DNA of 64,000 nt. Source: Sporolactobacillus terrae DSM 11697 (GTDB taxonomy: Bacteria; Bacillota; Bacilli; Bacillales; Sporolactobacillaceae). A model generated the notes under the pieces. It did not search any database. It was given only the letters and a program-made list of their open reading frames with translations, and was not told the origin of the DNA. Below are positions 7,894 through 16,535 of this stretch, piece after piece (position 1 is the stretch's first letter; the number at the start of each line of letters is the position of its first letter). The position numbers and the translations under genes are program-made. The stretch spans positions 1 through 64,000 of the forward strand of contig NZ_JFZC01000012.1 of NCBI RefSeq assembly GCF_000648615.1. The letters are read 5' to 3'.

Positions 7894-8763
7894 ATGGAAG
7901 ATCTTCTCTATCAATTTATGAATAATTTTGCATTCCTAATCTTATCGGCAATTGGACTTGCGGTGATCTTTGGAATGATGAAGATCATTAATCTTGCGCA
8001 TGGAGAGTTTATTATGCTCGGCGCCTACATTGCGACATTAGCCACGAAGGCTGGTATACCGCTGTTGCTGTCGATTCTATTAAGTGTGGTCGGAGTCGGT
8101 ATCTTTGGACTGATTGTCGATCGACTGATTATTAGCAGATTATACGGGCGGACGTTGGACTCAGTTGTGGTTACTTGGGGCGTGAGTCTCGTAATGCAGC
8201 AGGGGATTTTGATACTGTTTGGTCCGTCTTTAGAAACTTTATCGACACCTTTGGGATCCATTTCCATTGGCGGAAGCGACTATTCATTGTATCGTATTTT
8301 GTTATTTGTTACAGCGATTGTACTGCTGATTCTGCTTTATCTTCTTTTTACAAAAACAACATTTGGCCTGCATTCGCGTGCAGCGATGCAGAATGCAGAG
8401 ATTGCTCGGAGTATGGGTGTGAACACGAATCGGATCTATTCCTTCACGTTTAGTATCGGTGCGGCGCTCGCGGGATTGACCGGCGCACTTTATGCACCAA
8501 CGATGGCGGTGTCGCCAACTTTTGGCGGCGGATTCCTGATGCCAAGCTTTGTTACCGTCATTGTCGGTGGGGCAAATCCATTAATTGGTCCGTCACTTTC
8601 CGGCGGAGTACTCGGTGTTGTGAGTACCGGACTTGATGCAACATGGGGAACCTTCTTTGGACGACTTGGCTTGCTTGTGGTTGCCATCCTTGTGATTCGT
8701 ATCATGCCGCTCGGTTTTTCAGGATTGGTTGAGAAATTGTCCGTAAGAAAGAGCAGGGGGTGA
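7894..8763 (+). CDS. urtB: Urea/amide ABC transporter permease, UrtB type
   Basis: A 289-residue LivH/UrtB-type membrane permease with about eight hydrophobic helices. The family signature INLAHGEFIMLGAYIA follows the first helix, and the cytoplasmic loop with MGVNTNRIYSFTFSIGAALAGLTGAL is the region that contacts the ATPases. The ATG at 7894 follows an ideal AGGAGG. The stop overlaps the downstream permease region. Confidence 0.9.
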   Translation: MEDLLYQFMNNFAFLILSAIGLAVIFGMMKIINLAHGEFIMLGAYIATLATKAGIPLLLSILLSVVGVGIFGLIVDRLIISRLYGRTLDSVVVTWGVSLVMQQGILILFGPSLETLSTPLGSISIGGSDYSLYRILLFVTAIVLLILLYLLFTKTTFGLHSRAAMQNAEIARSMGVNTNRIYSFTFSIGAALAGLTGALYAPTMAVSPTFGGGFLMPSFVTVIVGGANPLIGPSLSGGVLGVVSTGLDATWGTFFGRLGLLVVAILVIRIMPLGFSGLVEKLSVRKSRG

Positions 8764-8768
8764 TGCTC

Positions 8769-9791
8769 GTGAAACTCAACACGGAAAATATAGTAGCGGT
8801 TTTGATTTTCTTGTTCTTTTTTGTTTATCCAGTGCTTGTCGATGCATATAGCGTTATGAATCTTGCTTATTTTCTTTCGATGGTTTTTCTTTCCTTGAGT
8901 TTGTCGTTGATCTGGGGTTATTGTGGTATTTTCAGTTTCGGTCAGGCAGTGTTTTTTGGGATCAGTGGCTATTTCTATGCGGTATTTACTTTAAATAGCG
9001 GGATAACTACGTTAACGCCGCTAGGGCTCATTTTAGGCGTTTTAATTGGCGGGGTCATTGCCTGGATTCTTGGTTATTTTATGTTTTACGGTGGCGTCAA
9101 TGATGTATTTGTCGGCTTGATTACGCTTTGTTTGACGCTTGTTCTTGAGACGTTTATGGGACAGACTGCAGGTGACCAGTGGATGATCGGCCAAGTGAAT
9201 TTAGGTGGATTTAACGGGATTAATAGTATTCCCTCACTTCAAATCGGATCGTTCATTCTAACCGGAAACAGTTTTTACTATTTTGTACTCTTGATTCTTC
9301 TTGCCGTATTTATTTTCTTGAAATGGTTCGAGTTCTCAAAGCTTGGTATTGCGGTAGTGGCCATTCGGGAAAATCGTGAACGAACGAAACTCTTGGGTTA
9401 CAATGTCCCGTTTATCCAATCACTTGTTTTTGCAATGGGTGGCGCACTTGCTTCACTTAGCGGGATTTTCTACGTATTATGGGGCAACTACATTACACCG
9501 TCAGCATTTGGATTGGCATCGGCAACAATTCCGGTTGTACTTGTTGCAGCAGGTGGACGGAAGAACGTAACAGCAGCGCTTCTATTTACGGTTTTATACT
9601 ACTGGTTCTCGCAAACATTGTCGGCGAGTGGTAGCGAGTATGCGCTTATTATTCTTGGACTTGTGCTCATTGTTGCAATCCTCTTTGTTCCGAACGGCTT
9701 GATAGCCTCCTTGTTTCATGCTGGCGATCAGCTTTTCTTTAGAGAGCATTCGAAATCGCTTCTACGAAAGAAAGGAGCGAAAACGTTGTGA
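8769..9791 (+). CDS. urtC: Urea/amide ABC transporter permease, UrtC type
   Basis: LivM/UrtC-type permease of about 340 residues with around ten hydrophobic segments. Motifs include SLIWGYCGIFSFGQAVFFG in the N-terminal half and the coupling loop AIRENRERTKLLGYNV. The start is placed at GTG 8769 because the AGGGGG site at 8755-8760 is eight bases upstream; a GTG at 8760, overlapping the urtB stop, is the alternative. Its TGA overlaps the next gene's GTG (GTGA), showing tight coupling. Confidence 0.88.
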   Translation: MKLNTENIVAVLIFLFFFVYPVLVDAYSVMNLAYFLSMVFLSLSLSLIWGYCGIFSFGQAVFFGISGYFYAVFTLNSGITTLTPLGLILGVLIGGVIAWILGYFMFYGGVNDVFVGLITLCLTLVLETFMGQTAGDQWMIGQVNLGGFNGINSIPSLQIGSFILTGNSFYYFVLLILLAVFIFLKWFEFSKLGIAVVAIRENRERTKLLGYNVPFIQSLVFAMGGALASLSGIFYVLWGNYITPSAFGLASATIPVVLVAAGGRKNVTAALLFTVLYYWFSQTLSASGSEYALIILGLVLIVAILFVPNGLIASLFHAGDQLFFREHSKSLLRKKGAKTL

Positions 9792-10510
9792 GTAAAGAAG
9801 CTGTTCTTTTAGAACTAAGGCATGTTGGCAAATATTTTGGCGGACTGCGTGCTGTTGACGATATCAATATCAAGGTTGAATCGGGTGATCTGCACTGCTT
9901 GCTTGGTCCGAACGGTGCAGGAAAAAGTACCATTTTTAAAATGATTATGGGCATATACAAGCCAACGAACGGAAGTGTTTTCTTCAACCAGCGTAATGTG
10001 ACCCATCTCAAAAGCTGGGACAGAGTTAAGTTAGGCATTAGCATTAAAATGCAGACACCTGGGGTATTTGGTGAATTGACTGTATATGAAAATATGAAAA
10101 TCGCGGTTCAGCATTTTACACGGCATGCAGAAGTTAAAAGCGAGGTATCGAGACTTCTTGAGCTCCTGATGATCCGAGATTTGAAAGATGAGTTGGTTGA
10201 TAACTTGTCTCATGGGCAGCAGCAGTGGCTTGAGATCGGCATGGCACTTGCATGCAAGCCCAAGTTACTTCTTCTTGACGAGCCTGCTGCCGGAATGGGA
10301 CCGGAAGAAACCGATCGGACTGCAGAGCTGATTCGGCAGTTAAACCAGCAAGGGATTACGATTTTGTTCATTGACCATGACATGGCATTCGTCAAGAAAT
10401 TAGCACGAAATACAACCGTTCTTCATCTCGGAAGAAAGTTTGCGGAGGGGACAGTTGAAGAAATTGAAACTAATCAACAGGTGGTTGACATTTATCTTGG
10501 TAAGTCATGA
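9788..10510 (+). CDS. urtD: Urea/amide ABC transporter ATPase, UrtD type
   Basis: Cytoplasmic ATPase of 240 residues, LivG/UrtD type. It has Walker A GPNGAGKST, signature LSHGQQQWLEIGMALA (the HGQQQW variant is typical of the UrtD group) and Walker B LLLLDEPAAGM followed by the switch histidine region LFIDHDMAFV. It starts at GTG 9788, overlapping urtC by four bases, and pairs with the following ATPase. Confidence 0.9.
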   Translation: MSKEAVLLELRHVGKYFGGLRAVDDINIKVESGDLHCLLGPNGAGKSTIFKMIMGIYKPTNGSVFFNQRNVTHLKSWDRVKLGISIKMQTPGVFGELTVYENMKIAVQHFTRHAEVKSEVSRLLELLMIRDLKDELVDNLSHGQQQWLEIGMALACKPKLLLLDEPAAGMGPEETDRTAELIRQLNQQGITILFIDHDMAFVKKLARNTTVLHLGRKFAEGTVEEIETNQQVVDIYLGKS

Positions 10511-10527
10511 AAGGAGGGTGAAGGCGC

Positions 10528-11229
10528 ATGCTACTCACAGCTGATCGTGTGTTTTCGGGTTATGGCAAAGTAGACATTGTCCGCAGCGTATCGATCACAG
10601 TCAATGAAGGAGAGATTGTTTCGATTATTGGAAGAAATGGCGTCGGGAAGAGCACATTCGTGAAAACGGTAATGGGCCTTTTGCCGGCTCATTCTGGAAG
10701 CATCCGATTTCAAGAACAGGATGTGACGCGAAGTAAAGCCAATGATCGTGCACGACAGGGTATGGGCTACGTTCCTCAGGGCCATGGGGTTTTCCCTACC
10801 TTAACTGTTGAAGAAAATCTTATGATGGGAACACAAATTAATAAGAAGAAACCAAGTATGAATTTGCTGACGATTTATGACTATTTTCCAAAATTGAAGG
10901 AACGCAAAAGGCAGAAAGCAGGCACATTAAGCGGTGGAGAACAAGCGGCGCTCGCTATTGGCCGTGCCTTGGCTGGTTATCCAGAATTACTGATCCTTGA
11001 CGAACCTTCTGAAGGAATTCAGCCGAGTATCATTCATCAAATCTCCGAAATGATCCGTAAGATCAATCGTGAGCTTGGGATTACTATCCTTTTTGTTGAA
11101 CAGCATATGGGCATGATTCAAGAGCTGTCCGAACGTTGTTACGCCATGGATAAAGGCGTGATCGTTGGTGAAGTGGGCGGTGAGGATCTGCATAACTATG
11201 ATCGGTTGAAATCATATTTAACCGTTTAA
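10528..11229 (+). CDS. urtE: Urea/amide ABC transporter ATPase, UrtE type
   Basis: Second ATPase of the importer, 233 residues, LivF/UrtE type, with Walker A GRNGVGKST, signature LSGGEQAALAIGRALAG and Walker B LLILDEPSEGIQPSII. The SEGIQPSII continuation is typical of UrtE. The ATG follows a strong AAAGGAGGGTG site 17 bp after urtD. It completes the importer; the next gene starts within 20 bp. Confidence 0.9.
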   Translation: MLLTADRVFSGYGKVDIVRSVSITVNEGEIVSIIGRNGVGKSTFVKTVMGLLPAHSGSIRFQEQDVTRSKANDRARQGMGYVPQGHGVFPTLTVEENLMMGTQINKKKPSMNLLTIYDYFPKLKERKRQKAGTLSGGEQAALAIGRALAGYPELLILDEPSEGIQPSIIHQISEMIRKINRELGITILFVEQHMGMIQELSERCYAMDKGVIVGEVGGEDLHNYDRLKSYLTV

Positions 11230-11246
11230 AAGCAGAGGTGAAGGTA

Positions 11247-12983
11247 ATGTCTGTGGACGTTGCGGCGATTCAGTTTGAACCAACGCTATTTGAAAAAGAC
11301 CGAAATATAAAAAAACTGATACTTCTTGTTGAGGAAGCGGCTGAAAATGGAGCAAAAATAATTACAACACCGGAGATGGGGATCACTGGATATTGCTGGT
11401 ATGATCGCAAAGAGGTTGCCTCCTATGTCGAGGTCGTTCCTGGACCGACGACTCAAGCGTTTTATGAACTAGCAAAACGCTACGATTGTTATATTGTTAT
11501 TGGTCTGCCAGAGGTCGATACAGCGACTAATTTGTATTACAACACGGCTGTTTTGATTGGCCCGGAAGGTGTGGTAGGCAAATATCGAAAAACACATCTC
11601 TATATCTCAGAGCCAAAGTGGGCGGCTTCAGGGGATCTAGGCCATCAAGTATTTCAAACGAAATACGGGAAAATTGGCTTATTAATCTGTATGGATCTCC
11701 ATTTCATTGAAACCGCTCGTCTAGTGGCGTTAAAGGGTGCTGACGTGATCTGTCATATCAGTAATTGGCTGGCAGAACGTACCCCAGCGCCGTATTGGAT
11801 TACTCGCGCGTTTGAAAATCACTGCTATTTAATGGAAAGCAACCGCTGGGGTGATGAACGTACGGTTCAATTCAGTGGCGGAAGCTGTGTTATTAATCCC
11901 GACGGACATATTCAAAGCGTAGTCGATGCGGGTGATGGGATTGCGTATGGAATGGTCGATGTTCAGTTATCGGAAACAAAGCTGATCAATGAGGAAACAA
12001 TTTTTGCTGATCGTCGTCCGGAACTGTATCACGCATTGCTGACTGATCCGTATTTATGGAATCCTTTGGACTATTTCGGATTATATGGTCATGATCCTCT
12101 GCCTCCTGGAAGGCGCTCAACAGTTGCGGTTGCTCAATTTAACGTGACTGGAAGTAAACAGCAGACCATTGAGGAATTTACTAGATCATCTAAAACTAAA
12201 GGTGCTGAATTGCTCGTTTTTCCGGAATTTGCGATGAGCGGATTCTATAGCGATTCAGATTTGGGAGAGGAAGTTCCAGGTCCGCAAACTGATTTTTTGC
12301 TGTACTTGTCTCGTAAATATCAAATCTATCTGGTTGCAGGATTGATCGAAAGAGAGGGAGTAAAACTCTTTAATACTGCTGTATTAACCGGTCCAGAAGG
12401 GCTTGTTGCCAAGTATCGAAAAATTCATTTGAATCATCGAGATAGAACGTGGGCATCAGCTGGCGACGAGTGGGTTTATGCGGACCTGCCAATCGGCCGT
12501 GTTGGACTGCTCATTGGCTATGATGCAGTCATACCTGAATCCGCACGTGTCCTCGCACTAATGGGTTGTGATCTGATTGTGTGTCCCTCGGCGCTTGCCG
12601 GAACTGTGACCATAGGACATCCGGGAACAAAGGTAAGGCAGAACTACCCGATCCCTACCGGTGCCGATCCGTGTCATTGGCATCTTCTTCGCGCGCGTGC
12701 CGGAGAGAACAACACGTACTTCGCATTTGCAAATCATTTTGATCCGGCACAGGGTTTTTCGGGAAAGAGCGGGGTTTTTGGACCGGATACGTTCCATTTC
12801 CCGCGACAGGAGGTAATTATGGTTGATGAAGCAGGCATCGTCCAATCCGAGATTGATACTGGTAATTTGGACAATGTTTATCCAACGAATGTCGTTCGGC
12901 GTAAAGATCTGGTCATGATGCGGTTGCCACATTATTATAAGGAGCTGATTCACACGCAAAAGTTATCCCTTTTCACTGATTAA
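11247..12983 (+). CDS. Tandem (two-domain) nitrilase-family hydrolase
   Basis: A 578-residue fusion of two carbon-nitrogen hydrolase domains, about twice the usual family length. Domain 1 (about residues 1-275) has the full Glu-Lys-Cys triad: E43 in TPEMGITGY, K115 in KYRKTHL, C148 in LLICMDLHF. Domain 2 (about 290-570) keeps E327 (FPEFAMSGF) and K392 (KYRKIHL), but the nucleophile position reads LLIGYD, with Gly424 for Cys, so it should be catalytically dead. The ATG at 11247 fits an AGAGGTG site; a GTG 9 bp upstream overlaps that site. Its position directly after the importer suggests hydrolysis of the imported amide or nitrile. The substrate is not known. Confidence 0.85.
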   Translation: MSVDVAAIQFEPTLFEKDRNIKKLILLVEEAAENGAKIITTPEMGITGYCWYDRKEVASYVEVVPGPTTQAFYELAKRYDCYIVIGLPEVDTATNLYYNTAVLIGPEGVVGKYRKTHLYISEPKWAASGDLGHQVFQTKYGKIGLLICMDLHFIETARLVALKGADVICHISNWLAERTPAPYWITRAFENHCYLMESNRWGDERTVQFSGGSCVINPDGHIQSVVDAGDGIAYGMVDVQLSETKLINEETIFADRRPELYHALLTDPYLWNPLDYFGLYGHDPLPPGRRSTVAVAQFNVTGSKQQTIEEFTRSSKTKGAELLVFPEFAMSGFYSDSDLGEEVPGPQTDFLLYLSRKYQIYLVAGLIEREGVKLFNTAVLTGPEGLVAKYRKIHLNHRDRTWASAGDEWVYADLPIGRVGLLIGYDAVIPESARVLALMGCDLIVCPSALAGTVTIGHPGTKVRQNYPIPTGADPCHWHLLRARAGENNTYFAFANHFDPAQGFSGKSGVFGPDTFHFPRQEVIMVDEAGIVQSEIDTGNLDNVYPTNVVRRKDLVMMRLPHYYKELIHTQKLSLFTD

Positions 12984-13079
12984 TGCTTTTTTATGCTGTT
13001 TTAGTAACTTTACGGGACGAACCAAAGATGAGCCATTGATGGGGTTTATAGGATTATTCATGATTACTCTGAGGAGGCT

Positions 13080-13991
13080 ATGAAATTGAAAGAAATCAGA
13101 CAACCCGGCGCTTACAGCTATGTGTTCAGTAAATATGCAGATCCGGTGGTTACCGTACAACCTGGGGAAACTGTTGCGATTTACACGAAAGATGCATTTG
13201 AGGATCGCGTTTCAAAACCAACGGATCGCCCTTCGCAAATTCTTGAAGGCGATCCTAACCCACAAACCGGACCGATATATATTGAGGGTGCTGAACCTGG
13301 CGATACATTAGCGGTACATCTTCTCAATATCGAGGCAACACGCGATTATGCGGTCAGTGCGCACAAACCCGGTTTAGGTGGTTTGACACCGACAAGTGCA
13401 ACGCCAATGCTGGCGGAGCCGATGCCGGAGAAGGTCTATGTTTACAAGATCGCAGATGGGATGGTTACCTACAATGAAAAAATGAGCTATCCGTGGCGTC
13501 CATTTATTGGAACGATTGCAACTGCCCCAAGAATTGAAGCGTTATCAGCATTGACGCCATTCACACATGGTGGCAACATGGATACCCCTGAGACTAAACC
13601 AGGAAATATTGTATACTTACCGGTCAATGTTCCCGGAGCTTATTTCTACACCGGTGATGTTCATGCAGGACAGGGCGACGGTGAATTATGTGGATTTGCT
13701 TTGGAAATTGCAGCGAAAGTTACTTGCCGGTTTGAATTGATTAAAGGCAAATCGATTAATTGGCCCCGCATTGAGAGCGCAAACGAATTGATGGTGATCG
13801 GCAGTGCGCGTCCAATGGAAGATGCAGCTCGTATTGCTTATATGGAACTGATTGAATGGATGGCTGAGGACTTTGGGTGGGACAAGTATGATGCTCATCA
13901 AGCGCTGTCTCAGATCGGTAGAATGAGTGTTGGCAACATGGTAGATACGTACTATTCACTTGTGGCTAAAATCGATAAAAAGTATTTGTGA
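13080..13991 (+). CDS. Acetamidase/formamidase family protein
   Basis: A 303-residue member of the FmdA/AmdA family, which hydrolyses formamide or acetamide to ammonia and the acid. Family segments seen are the N-terminal NPQTGPIYIEGAEPGDTLAV, PFIGTIATAPRIE, HGGNMDTPE and the metal-site region DVHAGQGDGELCG. A GAGGAGG site at 13071-13077 sits only two bases before the ATG at 13080 and eight bases before TTG 13086, so the real start may be 13086. It is the third hydrolase-type product of this operon when counted with the two nitrilases, and the best clue that the importer carries small amides. Confidence 0.88.
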   Translation: MKLKEIRQPGAYSYVFSKYADPVVTVQPGETVAIYTKDAFEDRVSKPTDRPSQILEGDPNPQTGPIYIEGAEPGDTLAVHLLNIEATRDYAVSAHKPGLGGLTPTSATPMLAEPMPEKVYVYKIADGMVTYNEKMSYPWRPFIGTIATAPRIEALSALTPFTHGGNMDTPETKPGNIVYLPVNVPGAYFYTGDVHAGQGDGELCGFALEIAAKVTCRFELIKGKSINWPRIESANELMVIGSARPMEDAARIAYMELIEWMAEDFGWDKYDAHQALSQIGRMSVGNMVDTYYSLVAKIDKKYL

Positions 13992-14086
13992 TGCGGTGAG
14001 GTTCTTCTCGGTTTAAAGGACAAGCGGCGGAAGACTTTGTTATAGCCATTTTGATGAACAACATGTTGAAAGGGTGGGGGATTTGG

Positions 14087-14953
14087 ATGATCAAAGTTGC
14101 AATTGGACAGATCACGCCAAAAACGTGTGATAAACAAGCTAATACTGAAAAAATGGATAAGTGGATACAAGAGGCAGCAAGCGAAGGAGCCAAGTTGGTC
14201 GTTTTTCCGGAACTTGTTTTAACTGGATATAATTGTGGCGATCATTTTTTCGATGAAGCAGAATTGATTCCAGGTCCAGCAACCCAACACTTTAGTAAAT
14301 TGGCTGCTGAATTAGGTATCTATATCATTTGGGGCATGCCTGAGAAGAGTATCGATGGTGTGCTTTACAACGCTGCTGCGCTCGTTGGACCCGAAGGGTT
14401 TGTTGGAAAATGGCGTAAGAACACCTTGCCTGGGCACGCCTCAGATACAATCGGTCCGGGTGCATTTCCAGACAGAAAATTTTTCAAGCCGGGTGAACAC
14501 GCGCCGATCTATCAAACAGCCATTGGCAAAATCGGACTGCTCATCTGTTACGACATCTGGTTCCCAGAACTTGCACGGCTATTGACTCTAAAAGGAGCAG
14601 ATTTTATTGTCGGCATTTCCGGTTCTCCGGCCCCTGAAAAGGATATTTTTGAACCAATTGTCAAAGCCAGAGCTGCCGAGAACGCAATCAACTTCATTTA
14701 TACGAATCTGGTCGGAACAGAAGGAAATACAACCTATTGGGGTGGTGGTTTTGTCGTCAGTGCTGGTGATCCCGAACGCAAAGTTCCCGGAACGCCGATT
14801 CTTTGCAAAGCACCTTACACGGGCGAAAGCCTCACCTTTGCAGAAATCGATCCTGAAGCCGCACGAAAAATCCGTCCTGCTTTTCCGGTTATACGCGATC
14901 TCACTACGCATATGTATGAAGAACTGGCGGAAGTGCATCGGGTGTTGACTTGA
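14087..14953 (+). CDS. Nitrilase-family amidohydrolase
   Basis: Single-domain carbon-nitrogen hydrolase of 288 residues with a complete triad: E42 in FPELVLTGY, K111 in GKWRKNTL and C154 in LLICYDIWFPE. Start ATG 14087 follows a GGTGGGGG site; an upstream in-frame ATG at 14051 has none. Substrate is probably an aliphatic amide, judged from the operon, but the family also includes N-carbamoylases and omega-amidases. It is the last gene of the amide operon; no strong terminator was found right after it. Confidence 0.88.
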   Translation: MIKVAIGQITPKTCDKQANTEKMDKWIQEAASEGAKLVVFPELVLTGYNCGDHFFDEAELIPGPATQHFSKLAAELGIYIIWGMPEKSIDGVLYNAAALVGPEGFVGKWRKNTLPGHASDTIGPGAFPDRKFFKPGEHAPIYQTAIGKIGLLICYDIWFPELARLLTLKGADFIVGISGSPAPEKDIFEPIVKARAAENAINFIYTNLVGTEGNTTYWGGGFVVSAGDPERKVPGTPILCKAPYTGESLTFAEIDPEAARKIRPAFPVIRDLTTHMYEELAEVHRVLT

Positions 14954-15037
14954 TTCGTGGGGAAAATGTTATTGATACTGGACTTAGAAACGTTAAGATA
15001 AGAAATTTTAAAGGGTGAAGGGAAACTCTATCTTTAA

Positions 15038-15222
15038 TGTTGACCCCAAAAAGTTGAACAAAATTTTAAGCTATTGCTCGGTAGGTGAAATCCGATATTC
15101 AATCGGCCTTTGTCCACCGAGTTTTTCTTTGATCCTAGATTGATTATAAAGTTGATTCGGCCATGCAATGATGATTCGTTACAGTTTCTGTTTTCATGAC
15201 ATGGAAGAAACTCTCCACCTGG
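15038..15222 (-). mobile_element. IS3-family insertion sequence relic (transposase 3' end)
   Basis: On the minus strand, pieces of an IS3-type transposase C terminus are readable: VESFFHVMKTE, then after a frame change NQSRIKEKLGGQRPIEYR ending in PTEQ and a TAG at 15071-15073. Intact IS3 transposases carry the order ESFFSxLKxE ... YNxxRIxxKLGxxSPxEYR. A terminal-repeat-like sequence, TGTTGACCCCAAAAAGTTGA, follows at 15038. Everything upstream of the VESFF segment, including most of the DDE domain, is missing. The remaining gap to 15608 holds no recognisable gene. Confidence 0.7.
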
Positions 15223-15608
15223 GGGCTATAAAGGTATATTCATTCCAGATTATAATAAACTATATGATTTGTTGATAGAGATCAAAAAATAAAGAGGAAG
15301 TACACAATTATTTTGAACTACCATAGACTTAGGCAGGTAAATGATTACAATATTAGAAAAGCTGAATCCTCATGAACGACAGTTTAATTGTCGAGGTTAA
15401 TGCGAAAATCCAGAACCGTTCGATTTAGGTGACACACTCAGGAAGCGCTTGGAGCTTGACTGCAGTTTATTCAGGATCAGCACAGTCATTTTTTTATGTC
15501 AAAATGAAGTGACTTATTCTGTGAAAATCCTGGTATCTGTCCAGAAATAATTATTAAGACATGTGAATGACATTAATCACAAAAAATAAGCATATCTTTT
15601 TACAAAAA

Positions 15609-15622
15609 TGTAAGCGCATTCT
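15609..15622 (+). promoter_or_regulatory. Candidate cre (CcpA) site
   Basis: TGTAAGCGCATTCT matches the cre consensus TGWAARCGYTWWCW at 13 of 14 positions. It lies about 50 bp upstream of a weak promoter-like pair (TTGGTA 15661-15666, 17 bp, CAATAT 15684-15689) ahead of the acetoin reductase gene. An upstream position is compatible with CcpA activation, as known for overflow-metabolism genes. Confidence 0.4.
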
Positions 15623-15761
15623 AAAATGGATTTGTTGGGTTTGCGGAAAAAGAATAATAATTGGTATTGTTCTTTCTTCTGCACAATATCATTTATCAGG
15701 GGTAGCGTACCGCTCGTTTGCGATATAGTGCTCCCGGTTCCATACAGGAGGTTTTGCGAAT

Positions 15762-16535
15762 ATGTCAAAAGGTACAGCAGTAGTCACAGGATCAGGACAA
15801 GGCATTGGGAAAGGTATTGCAGAACGTTTGGCAAAGGACGGTTTTGCCGTTGTTCTGGGTGATTTAAATGAAGAGGTATTAAAAGGGACGGTCAAAGAAT
15901 TTGAGCAGGCAGGCTACCAAGTCGCTTATTTTGTCGGCGATGTCACCAAGCCCGAGGATCAAAAAGCGCTTGTTCATCAAGCGGTAAACACATTCGGCAG
16001 TACGGACGTCTTTGTTAATAATGCCGGTGTTGCGCATGTGGGGCCGGTGCTGGAGTTGAAGGAACAAAATCTGGATTTGCTGTTCAAGGTTAATGTATTT
16101 GGTACAGTGTATGGGATTCAGGCAGCTGCTGAACAAATGAAGCAGCAGGACAATGGCGGGAAAATTATCAATGCCTGCAGTATTGCCGGCCATCAGAGTT
16201 TCCCGATGATGGGACTTTACTCAGCAACCAAGTTTGCCGTACGCGGCTTTACGCAGGCAGCGGCGAAAGAACTGGCTCAGTTCAACATTAAGGTGAACGC
16301 TTATTGTCCAGGGATCGTCGGCACCGGGATGTGGGAGCGCATTGATGACGTCATGACGAACTACCAAGGCATCAAGAAGGGTGAGGCATTTAAGAAAGCG
16401 ATTGAGAGCATCGCATTGGGGCGGCCTGAGAAACCTGAGGATATCGCCAATTTCGTTTCATTCCTAGCTTCAAGTGATTCCGATTATATTACCGGCCAAT
16501 CAATTCTGATTGACGGTGGGATTGTGTTTAACTAA
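15762..16535 (+). CDS. butA: (S)-acetoin reductase / 2,3-butanediol dehydrogenase (SDR)
   Basis: A 257-residue short-chain dehydrogenase that reduces diacetyl or acetoin with NADH, giving 2,3-butanediol in overflow metabolism. It has the TGxxxGIG nucleotide motif ([12 protein letters not shown]), NNAG at 86-89, and the catalytic set S140, Y153, K157 (CSIAG then YSATK). The C-terminal [14 protein letters not shown] and [11 protein letters not shown] segments are typical of butanediol dehydrogenases. An AGGAGGTTTTGCGAAT region provides the ribosome site. It is monocistronic, with cre-like boxes before and after it. Confidence 0.88.
   Translation: MSKGTAVVTGSGQGIGKGIAERLAKDGFAVVLGDLNEEVLKGTVKEFEQAGYQVAYFVGDVTKPEDQKALVHQAVNTFGSTDVFVNNAGVAHVGPVLELKEQNLDLLFKVNVFGTVYGIQAAAEQMKQQDNGGKIINACSIAGHQSFPMMGLYSATKFAVRGFTQAAAKELAQFNIKVNAYCPGIVGTGMWERIDDVMTNYQGIKKGEAFKKAIESIALGRPEKPEDIANFVSFLASSDSDYITGQSILIDGGIVFN

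Noticed and set aside
6560..14953. A complete urea-use operon
   Set aside because: No urease subunits or accessory genes are in the window; amidases point to amides instead.
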